The notes under the pieces: generated by a model
What the model was told of the DNA's origin: nothing
Database searches by the model: none
Seen by the model: the letters and a program-made list of their open reading frames with translations, nothing else
Position numbers and translations under genes: made by a program
Assembly (NCBI GenBank): GCA_964590495.1
Contig: CAZPWQ010000107.1
Coordinates: 1 to 11,599, forward strand
Source: CAZPWQ01 sp964590495
GTDB taxonomy: Bacteria; Bacteroidota; Rhodothermia; Balneolales; Balneolaceae
Length of the DNA stretch: 11,599 nucleotides
Direction: 5' to 3'
Shown: positions 5,783 through 11,599 of the stretch, in pieces
How positions within the stretch are numbered: position 1 is the stretch's first letter
Layout of the letters: the number at the start of each line of letters is the position of its first letter

Positions 5783-8020
5783 TTACTGCTTCATGGCATC
5801 TTCTATAACGTTATTGTAGATTGAAGTCAATTCAGCTATTTCCAGATCGACTGCAGAATCGATTTCCAGCCGTGTTCCGGTTACCGTGCCCAGCTTTTCA
5901 AAAGATATATCCTGTTTCTTTAACCATTTTTCCAGCGCAGGTGCCTGCTCTTCTGAGCCGGTTACGACAACTCCTGACTGAGCTTCGCTGTACAGTACTT
6001 CATGCTTGTTATCCCCGAGCACATCGGCTGATATTGTTGCACCTTTGCCTGAAAAGATAGCCATTTCTGCCAGAGTAACTGCCAGTCCCCCGTCCGAAAT
6101 ATCATGTACGGCATTGACTTTTTGCTGTTGGATAGCGCTGAGTACTATTTTTTGCAGGTGAGCTTCAAAATCAAGATCCATATCAGGAGCATCGCCTGCT
6201 GTAAGATTATACAGAGTATGCAGATATTCGCTGCCACCGAGTCCTTTTCTCTCAGCACCGATATAGTAGATCGTATCAGATTCCTCCTTGAATGCGGGAG
6301 TCATCCGGTGCTTCTCAAGATCTTCTATCAGCCCCAGCATGCCGATAACGGGAGTCGGAAAAATAGCCGCTTTGGGATTTTCATTGAAGAAACTCACATT
6401 ACCACCGGTGACCGGGGTATTAAACTTCCTGCATGCATCGCTCATCCCGCCCAGAGCCTCTTTGAACGTCCAGTAAACATCCGGCTTGTACGGATTACCA
6501 AAATTGAGACAGTTGGTAATCGCCATCGGTTTGGCCCCACTGCAGACTACGTTTCTGGCTGCCTCGGCCACGGCTATTTGTCCACCGCGCCGGGGATTCA
6601 AATAAACATAACGCCCGTTACAATCGGTTTTTACTGCCAATCCCTTATTTGTCCCTTTGATCCGGATTACACCGGAATCCGAAGCTCCCGGACCATTAAC
6701 GGTATTCGTTCGTACCATTGTATCATACTGTTCAAAAGCCCAATGCTTCGATGCAATATTGGGAGAGGACAACAGCTGCTTCAATATCTCATTATGGTCA
6801 TCGGGATGTGAAAGTGCTTCCAGATCAAACGATTGAACTTCATCAAGGTAATCCGGCCTTTGGGCTTCGCGTGTATATTGCGGTGCACCGCCCCCCAATA
6901 CAAGACTGTCGGCCGGAATATCGGCTTTTATCTCACCCTCTTTTATATAGATAACGTTTTCGCCTTCAATAACTTCTCCGATGACTACCGCTTTGAGATC
7001 CCACTTTTCATAAATATCAATCAATTCCTGCTCGCGCCCCTTTTCCGCTACAACAAGCATACGCTCCTGGCTTTCGGAGAGAAGAATTTCATAGGCTGTC
7101 ATGCCATCTTCCCGAACCGGTACTTTATCCAGGTCCAGTTTCATACCACACTTCCCTTTGGCACTCATCTCCGATGATGAGCAGCTGATACCTGCCGCTC
7201 CCATATCCTGCATTCCGACAATACCTCCGTTCTTAATTGCCTCGAGGGTGGCTTCCAATAAAAGTTTCTCTGTAAAAGGATCCCCAACCTGGACACTCGG
7301 CCGTTTCTCTTCACTCTCTTCACTGATCTCCTCGGAGGCGAAGGTAGCCCCGTGGATGCCATCGCGTCCGGTGCTCGAGCCTACAATCAGTACGGGGTTA
7401 CCGACACCCTCTGCAATAGCTGAGACAGTCCGTCCCTCTTTCACTATGCCGACGCTCATCGCATTAACTAGTGGATTTCCTTCGTACTTCTCATCAAAAT
7501 AGATTTCGCCGCCCACCATCGGTACGCCGAACGAATTGCCGTAATCAGCGATGCCGCGGACAACCCCATCCAAAAGAAATCGTACTCTCGGCGTTTCCAG
7601 ATCGCCGAAACGCAGTGAGTTCAGACTGGCAATGGGACGGGCTCCCATCGTGAAAATATCCCGGTGAATACCACCGACTCCCGTCGCGGCACCCTCGTAA
7701 GGTTCAATCGCCGAAGGATGGTTATGGCTCTCCACTTTAAAGGCACATGCCCATCCATCACCGATATCTACAAGACCGGCATTCTCTTCACCGGCACCGA
7801 CCAGCAGCTGGGGACCTTCGTTCGGAAGCTTTTTTATTTCGAGAATAGAATTCTTATAGGAACAGTGCTCACTCCACATTACAGAGTATACTCCCAATTC
7901 GGTAAATGTAGGAGTCCTTCCTAAAAACTCTTTTATTTTCTCAAATTCTTCTTTATTGAGGCCATGTTCCTCGGCCAGTTCAAGAGTAACTGCCGGTTCG
8001 GCTGTTGTTGTATCAGGCAT
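5783..8020 (-). CDS. purL: phosphoribosylformylglycinamidine synthase subunit PurL
   Basis: This is the ATP-dependent synthetase subunit (EC 6.3.5.3) that converts FGAR to FGAM in de novo purine synthesis, using ammonia channelled from PurQ in a PurL-PurQ-PurS complex. At 745 residues it is the small, Gram-positive-type PurL rather than the large fused form, so separate purS and purQ are expected elsewhere. Motifs in order are SEHCSYKNS at 50-58 with the catalytic His52, FKVESHNHPSAIEPYEGAAT at 94-113, GRDGIHGATFASEE at 218-231, QDMGAAGISCSSSEM at 271-285, TGGNVSFFNE at 538-547 and AVHDISDGGL at 637-646, covering both AIRS-like halves. It starts at ATG 8020 with only a weak ribosome site. No purine neighbours lie in the window. 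A PreQ1 or purine riboswitch was not seen upstream. Confidence 0.97.
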   Translation of the reverse strand: MPDTTTAEPAVTLELAEEHGLNKEEFEKIKEFLGRTPTFTELGVYSVMWSEHCSYKNSILEIKKLPNEGPQLLVGAGEENAGLVDIGDGWACAFKVESHNHPSAIEPYEGAATGVGGIHRDIFTMGARPIASLNSLRFGDLETPRVRFLLDGVVRGIADYGNSFGVPMVGGEIYFDEKYEGNPLVNAMSVGIVKEGRTVSAIAEGVGNPVLIVGSSTGRDGIHGATFASEEISEESEEKRPSVQVGDPFTEKLLLEATLEAIKNGGIVGMQDMGAAGISCSSSEMSAKGKCGMKLDLDKVPVREDGMTAYEILLSESQERMLVVAEKGREQELIDIYEKWDLKAVVIGEVIEGENVIYIKEGEIKADIPADSLVLGGGAPQYTREAQRPDYLDEVQSFDLEALSHPDDHNEILKQLLSSPNIASKHWAFEQYDTMVRTNTVNGPGASDSGVIRIKGTNKGLAVKTDCNGRYVYLNPRRGGQIAVAEAARNVVCSGAKPMAITNCLNFGNPYKPDVYWTFKEALGGMSDACRKFNTPVTGGNVSFFNENPKAAIFPTPVIGMLGLIEDLEKHRMTPAFKEESDTIYYIGAERKGLGGSEYLHTLYNLTAGDAPDMDLDFEAHLQKIVLSAIQQQKVNAVHDISDGGLAVTLAEMAIFSGKGATISADVLGDNKHEVLYSEAQSGVVVTGSEEQAPALEKWLKKQDISFEKLGTVTGTRLEIDSAVDLEIAELTSIYNNVIEDAMKQ

Positions 8021-8183
8021 CCGTTGTATTGATTAAAATTAGAAGTATCAATGAACTTATACTTCAAGCTATCTGCTTCCTTTAAATTAATTTGTCCAAA
8101 GATAGGGAACTCCTTTCTGATCAGAAAATGAATATCATGTTAAATTATTATTCTCCACCACGTCTACAGCTTTTTTCTGACTG

Positions 8184-8307
8184 TTACACAAAGGGATGCA
8201 AAGTTTTACTTTCTCCTTCCACTCAACCGGCTTCAAAACCAGAACCCGGTTGAAAGTATCAGGTTTTCTTTGCGGTCCTTTGTGCTCCTCCGTGTAACTC
8301 TGTGAAA
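8184..8307. repeat. inverted pair of 10-bp-period repeat arrays
   Basis: On the plus strand, 8268-8307 is four 10-base units: CTTTGCGGTC, CTTTGTGCTC, CTCCGTGTAA, CTCTGTGAAA. On the minus strand, 8203-8184 gives two units: CTTTGCATCC, CTTTGTGTAA. The two arms match at 16 of 20 positions and face each other around an inner 8-bp hairpin (TCAACCGG 8223-8230 / CCGGTTGA 8246-8253). The shared unit is about CTYTGTGTNN. The 10-base step matches one helical turn. Confidence 0.65.
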
Positions 8308-8366
8308 TAGTTTGAGGAAAGAAGATATAATAACAATTTCAAAAAGCCAGCAGTCTCTAGCGGCTG

Positions 8367-8394
8367 GTTCAAGCGTCCACGCTTGAACTTTTTT
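8367..8394 (+). terminator. strong rho-independent terminator, orphan
   Basis: GTTCAAGCG (8367-8375) pairs perfectly with CGCTTGAAC (8380-8388) over a 4-base loop, followed by six T. An overlapping hairpin CCAGC/GCTGG (8347-8351/8363-8367) could compete with it. No plus-strand gene lies upstream within the window, so it may block stray transcription into lemA or be part of a mobile palindromic repeat. Confidence 0.6.
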
Positions 8395-8603
8395 AGCCTT
8401 CCAAGCACAAATTTCCAGGATATAATGAAACTTGAAAACCACAGATTTATCAATTGATTATTAGCCACAAACCTTTAACTTAAAATCCTTCTCAGGCGAA
8501 ATAGCGACAACGGGATACAAGAAATGAAGGAAGTAACATGCATCAATTTTTAAAAGCTTTCGTATATTAGTCCGTCGAAAATTAATTCAAACTATTTCAT
8601 AAA

Positions 8604-9191
8604 ATGAATATAAAAACTATCCTCGGAATCGGTGTTGTCGTTGTACTGGTTCTTTACGGTATCAATTTGAATAATAACCTGGTTGACAGACAGGAAAACG
8701 TCAATCAATCCTGGGCACAGGTTGAGAATCAATATCAGCGTCGGGCCGACCTCGTACCCAACCTTGTAAATACGGTAAAAGGCGCAGCCGATTTTGAACA
8801 GGAGACGCTGACAAATGTTATCGAAGCCCGAAGCAGGGCCACCTCTATTCAGGTATCGGCAGACGATCTGAACGATCCCCAAAAAGTGGAACAGTTTCGC
8901 CAGGCGCAACAGCAGCTTTCGGGTGCCCTTTCCCGCCTGCTGGTGACCGTTGAAAAGTATCCTGAACTAAAAGCCAACCAGAACTTCCGGGATCTGCAGG
9001 TACAACTCGAAGGAACCGAGAATCGAATTGCTGTCGAACGACAACGCTTCAATGAATCTGTTCAAACCTATAATACATCGATCAGGCGTTTTCCCGGTAA
9101 TCTTTTTGCAGGTTTACTTGGATATGATGATAAAGCCTATTTCAAAGCCGATGAAGGTACACAGGAAGCTCCCGAAGTTACCTTTGATTAA
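8604..9191 (+). CDS. lemA: LemA family membrane-anchored protein
   Basis: This 195-residue LemA protein has an N-terminal membrane anchor (residues 4-21, hydrophobic, with a short MNIK head) and the bulk outside the membrane as helical coils. The family signature is clear: NNLVDRQENVNQSWAQVENQ (24-43), QRRADLVPNLVNTVKG (45-60) and TNRI-type ENRIAVERQRFNESVQTYN (139-157), ending with FPGNLFAGLLGY (163-174). LemA proteins are common beside TPM-domain proteins and metallopeptidases; their molecular job is not settled, but an envelope role is likely. No ribosome site is seen before ATG 8604. It is the first gene of a four-gene same-strand cluster, with 75 bases before the next start. Confidence 0.93.
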   Translation: MNIKTILGIGVVVVLVLYGINLNNNLVDRQENVNQSWAQVENQYQRRADLVPNLVNTVKGAADFEQETLTNVIEARSRATSIQVSADDLNDPQKVEQFRQAQQQLSGALSRLLVTVEKYPELKANQNFRDLQVQLEGTENRIAVERQRFNESVQTYNTSIRRFPGNLFAGLLGYDDKAYFKADEGTQEAPEVTFD

Positions 9192-9266
9192 ATTAGCTCC
9201 GGCAGAATTTCCGATAAGATCAAATTTTAACTGTAACCAAATAATCAAACAGTTTTGAATTATTTT

Positions 9267-10067
9267 ATGAAGTACATCTCCATTTTATCAGTTCCATTTT
9301 TAATTTTACTGTTATTATTCACCATTCATTTGAAACCGGCCGATGCACAGGATCAAAATGACCGGCAACAGATATTTCAGATAAAGATCTATCATTTGGA
9401 CGGACCTGACCAGGAAAAACAAGTGGATGCATACCTGGAGGAAGCTTATCTGCCGGCTCTGCACAGGGCGGACATCAAACCTGTCGGCGTCTTTAAACCG
9501 ATTGACCAGGATACTACTTCGGATCGACGGATATATGTATTGATCCCTTTTGAATCGATCGACCGGCTAACTACTCTCCCGGCAACACTGGAAAACGACG
9601 AACAATATCTGGAGGATGGATCAGCCTATATTAATGCTCCTCATGACGAACCGCCTTACAGCTATATTGAATCTGTTATTTTGAAAGCATTTAGTGAAGC
9701 ACCACGTATTATGAGGCCCGAATTAACATCACCAAAATCCCAAAGAATTTACGAGTTGCGCAGCTATGGAGCTGCAACCGAAGCAATAAATCTGAACAAA
9801 GTTGACATGTTTAATGCGGGAGAAGTAGAAATATTTGACCGGCTCGGTTTCAACGCTGTTTTTTACGGTAATGTATTATCCGGAAGTGACATGCCAAACC
9901 TGATGTATATGACATCATTTGAGGATATGGAATCGCGCGATACTCACTGGGATTCATTCAGAGATGATTCTCAATGGGAAGAGCTTTCCTCAATGGAAAA
10001 ATACAAGGACAATGTCTCATGGATTAATATCCACCTGCTGCATTCCACTGATTATTCCGACTTGTAA
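9267..10067 (+). CDS. secreted NIPSNAP-family protein
   Basis: ATG 9267 is preferred over the TTG four codons upstream (9255), as it gives a standard signal peptide: hydrophobic residues 3-20 and a likely cut after ADA (25-27). The 266-residue product then carries two ferredoxin-like NIPSNAP units. The first (about 36-145) is diverged. The second (159-260) is typical, with RIYELRSYG at 160-168, FNAVFYGNVLSG at 195-206, PNLMYMTSFEDMESRDTHW at 210-228 and Y246KDNVS. NIPSNAP domains are dimeric alpha/beta-barrel folds of unclear enzymology; exported bacterial forms occur mostly in Bacteroidota-like groups. It lies between lemA and the TPM genes, 16 bases before the next one, so co-expression is likely. 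No catalytic site can be named. Confidence 0.85.
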   Translation: MKYISILSVPFLILLLLFTIHLKPADAQDQNDRQQIFQIKIYHLDGPDQEKQVDAYLEEAYLPALHRADIKPVGVFKPIDQDTTSDRRIYVLIPFESIDRLTTLPATLENDEQYLEDGSAYINAPHDEPPYSYIESVILKAFSEAPRIMRPELTSPKSQRIYELRSYGAATEAINLNKVDMFNAGEVEIFDRLGFNAVFYGNVLSGSDMPNLMYMTSFEDMESRDTHWDSFRDDSQWEELSSMEKYKDNVSWINIHLLHSTDYSDL

Positions 10068-10083
10068 AAAATAAAATTTAGAT

Positions 10084-10530
10084 ATGGCTTCTGACTTACT
10101 TACAGATTCACAGGAAAAGCGAATCGTTGAACAAATTAAACGCGCGGAAGAAAAAACCTCGGGGGAAATCCGTGTTCATATCGAAAACAAGTGTGATGGT
10201 GAAACGCTTGATCGTGCAGCCCAAATATTTCATGACCTTGGAATGGATCAAACCCGGCAGCAAAACGGTGTTTTAATTTATATAGCAAGCGACGACCACA
10301 AAGCAGCCGTTTATGCCGGCAAGGGTGTTCACAGGCAAGTAGAAGATCATTTCTGGAATGATGTTTTGCAGATACTGTTGGAGCATTTCAGAAAAGAAGA
10401 GTACGAAACCGGTATAACCGGTGCTGTTAAGAAAGCCGGAGATAAACTCATTGAGATGTTTCCGTTTAAACGCGGGGATGTTAATGAACTAAGCAATGAC
10501 ATCAGTTATAATGACAACAGCGGAGAGTAA
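10084..10530 (+). CDS. soluble TPM-domain protein
   Basis: This 148-residue protein is essentially one TPM domain (TPM_phosphatase fold, as in YgcG and plant TLP18.3) without signal peptide or membrane segment, so it should be cytosolic. Visible family features are EKTSGEIRVHIE at 23-34, QQNGVLIYIASDDHKAAVYAGKGV at 59-82 and EEYETGITGAVKKAGDKLIEMFP at 105-127. TPM proteins have been linked to acid phosphatase activity in plants and to envelope maintenance in bacteria; the substrate is unknown here. It sits directly before the secreted TPM protein, with one base between its stop and the favoured next start. The LemA + soluble TPM + secreted TPM trio is a recurrent arrangement. Confidence 0.85.
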   Translation: MASDLLTDSQEKRIVEQIKRAEEKTSGEIRVHIENKCDGETLDRAAQIFHDLGMDQTRQQNGVLIYIASDDHKAAVYAGKGVHRQVEDHFWNDVLQILLEHFRKEEYETGITGAVKKAGDKLIEMFPFKRGDVNELSNDISYNDNSGE

Positions 10531-10531
10531 C

Positions 10532-11353
10532 ATGCTAAAACCGGAGAAAACAGGAAATATAGGGAGCAGAACCAAGTCTCGGGCGCCAGCTGTGCTAAAA
10601 TACCTGGCAATTTGCCTTTTCCTGATTCTTCCACTTGCCATTTCGGCCCAGGATCTGCCCGAAAATCCCACCGGACATGTCAACGATTTTGCCGATATGC
10701 TGACACAGACGGAAGAACAACGCCTGGAAACCAAACTGCGCAATTATCGCGATACAACCACAACAGTGATCGCTATCGCCACACTGAATAACCTGCAGGG
10801 ATACCCTGTTGAAGAAATCGGAACCAGACTATTCAATAACTGGAATCTATGGGAAGGTGATAAAGATAATGGAATTCTGATCCTGATAGCCAAAGACGAA
10901 CGGCAAATGAGGATTGAAGTTGGATACGGACTTGAAGGGGCCGTACCGGATGTAATGGCGGGACGAATTATCCGGGAAATTCTTACTCCCCGTTTTAAGC
11001 AGGGACAGTTTTACACGGGTCTGGATGTTGCCAGTTCCGCTGTCATACAGCTGGCAAGCGGCGAGTATACGGGACAATTGACCGCAGAAAACTCAAGTTC
11101 CGGTCAGGATGACATTTCCTCTTTCATTGTCTTTATCCTGTTCATCATTTTTGTGGTGTATGCCTCTTCACGGGGAGGCGGCAGAAATAATGGCCGGAAA
11201 AGAAGGCAAAGAACATTGGGTTCCGGCGGTTATATCTGGATGGGCGGCGGTGGATTCGGCGGCGGTGGCGGGGGAAATTCCGGCGGGTTCGGAGGCTTCA
11301 GCGGAGGCGGCGGGTTCGGCTCAGGCGGGGGCGGAGCCAGCGGCGGATGGTAG
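10532..11353 (+). CDS. secreted membrane-anchored TPM-domain protein (YgcG-like) with glycine-rich tail
   Basis: The start is placed at ATG 10532, which has GGAGAG five bases upstream and lies one base after the previous stop; a longer frame from 10496 would overlap that gene. The 273-residue product has a signal peptide with a long basic head (1-20), hydrophobic core (22-37) and likely cut after ISA (37-39). A TPM domain follows at about 44-177: HVNDFADMLTQTEEQRL, NGILILIAKDERQMRIEVGYGLEG and VMAGRIIREILTPRFKQGQFYTGL. A membrane segment (198-211) and basic stretch (GRKRRQR, 221-227) precede a Gly-rich tail (229-273) ending GGGGASGGW, a hallmark of this YgcG-like group. The TPM domain should face outside the membrane. 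It closes the lemA cluster. Confidence 0.92.
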   Translation: MLKPEKTGNIGSRTKSRAPAVLKYLAICLFLILPLAISAQDLPENPTGHVNDFADMLTQTEEQRLETKLRNYRDTTTTVIAIATLNNLQGYPVEEIGTRLFNNWNLWEGDKDNGILILIAKDERQMRIEVGYGLEGAVPDVMAGRIIREILTPRFKQGQFYTGLDVASSAVIQLASGEYTGQLTAENSSSGQDDISSFIVFILFIIFVVYASSRGGGRNNGRKRRQRTLGSGGYIWMGGGGFGGGGGGNSGGFGGFSGGGGFGSGGGGASGGW

Positions 11354-11599
11354 GCTGGATGCTGGATGCCAGATACCAGATGCCGGTCCCGGGGACCGGA
11401 TGGCAAATTTGGCGTTTGCCACAAAAAGTGAATAATCCAGTGCGGTTTCTTTGTGTCCCTCTGTGTTTCTTTGTGTAGCTTTGTGTAACAGTATTTTCAG
11501 CAACGATTGAGAGGATTATAACAAGATATGCTGGAACTTGGCTCCTTTAAATATTTTATTTGCTTTATTACGCAGATTTGCCGTTACTAGAACGTATGA
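11354..11599. other. 3' flank of the lemA cluster, no gene seen
   Basis: It holds tandem GGATGC/CCAGAT-type short repeats (11355-11383), a palindrome CCGGTC-CCGGG-GACCGG (11383-11399), and a hairpin TGGCAAA/TTTGCCA (11401-11407/11415-11421). A 10-base-period array follows at 11449-11488. No hairpin is followed by a T-run, so the operon's terminator is not identified. The last 110 bases are AT-rich with no supported reading frame. Confidence 0.6.
11449..11488 (+). repeat. four-unit 10-bp-period repeat array
   Basis: The units CTTTGTGTCC, CTCTGTGTTT, CTTTGTGTAG and CTTTGTGTAA follow one another without slippage. The consensus CTYTGTGTNN is the same as in the array at 8268-8307, in the same orientation and also with four units. 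It is preceded by GCGGTTT, similar to the flank of the first array. Confidence 0.7.

Larger units (their letters stand above)
8021..8603. other. 583-bp divergent intergenic region between purL and lemA
   Basis: No gene is supported; short minus-strand frames at 8233-8468 are low-complexity and lack homology I can recognise. The region should hold the purL promoter (near 8021-8100) and the lemA promoter (near 8540-8600). Between them lie a long inverted repeat with 10-base periodicity (8184-8307) and a terminator hairpin (8367-8394). The stretch ACCACAGATTT near 8439 resembles the units of the same repeat type. Confidence 0.65.

Noticed and set aside
6104..6811. 235-codon plus-strand frame opposite purL
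   Set aside because: Antisense shadow of a complete purL; no recognisable domain.
8184..8307. CRISPR-like spaced repeats
   Set aside because: Units are 10 bases without spacers, and no cas gene is present; this is a periodic degenerate repeat, not a CRISPR array.
8233..8468. Two overlapping minus-strand frames upstream of lemA
   Set aside because: They run through the 10-base repeat array and terminator hairpin and have no family resemblance or ribosome site.
11383..11421. Terminator for the lemA cluster
   Set aside because: Two hairpins exist but neither is followed by a T-run on the plus strand, so I list them only as intergenic structure.
11528..11590. Short ATG frame at the right edge (20 codons)
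   Set aside because: Stops before the window end, is AT-rich and too short; the GAGAGGA upstream is too far from the ATG to be convincing.

Overview
The window looks like a chromosomal stretch from a Bacteroidota- or Balneolota-like bacterium. The reasons are weak or absent Shine-Dalgarno sequences at several genes, a secreted NIPSNAP protein, a LemA/TPM gene set, small GIY-YIG genes beside tRNAs, and many GC-rich palindromes between genes. This placement is an inference from gene content, not a measured result. A run of 100 N (3255-3354) is an assembly gap.

Left part (1-2663): an actin-like, ParM/Alp-type gene enters from the left edge on the minus strand. It is followed by a divergent ornithine aminotransferase (rocD, plus) and a small bactofilin (minus). 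Two cytoskeletal-type proteins therefore flank a metabolic gene.

Middle (2664-3960): this is the most unusual region. A true initiator tRNA-fMet (minus) with a good promoter and terminator is followed by an intact 85-residue GIY-YIG nuclease gene. The last five codons of that gene lie inside a second, decayed tRNA-fMet-like sequence. Beyond it come a second copy of the tRNA 3' end and terminator (split by the gap) and a second GIY-YIG copy broken by about 196 bases of hairpin-rich sequence. The repeat is 119 bases, identical wherever both copies can be read, and contains the 3' end of the tRNA. It resembles the footprint of a very small tRNA-associated mobile element that has acted more than once.

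Centre (3961-8020): lat, a lysine 6-aminotransferase (plus), converges on purL, FGAM synthase subunit II (minus). They are separated by about 470 bases packed with palindromes. rocD and lat both make semialdehydes from diamino acids (ornithine and lysine), while purL is purine housekeeping.

Right part (8021-11599): a 583-base gap holds degenerate 10-base-period repeats, a long inverted repeat and a strong terminator hairpin. Then comes a same-strand cluster of lemA, a secreted NIPSNAP protein, a soluble TPM-domain protein and a secreted, membrane-anchored TPM protein with a glycine-rich tail. These four probably form one envelope-related transcription unit. Its 3' flank holds another 10-base-period repeat array and no further gene that I can support.
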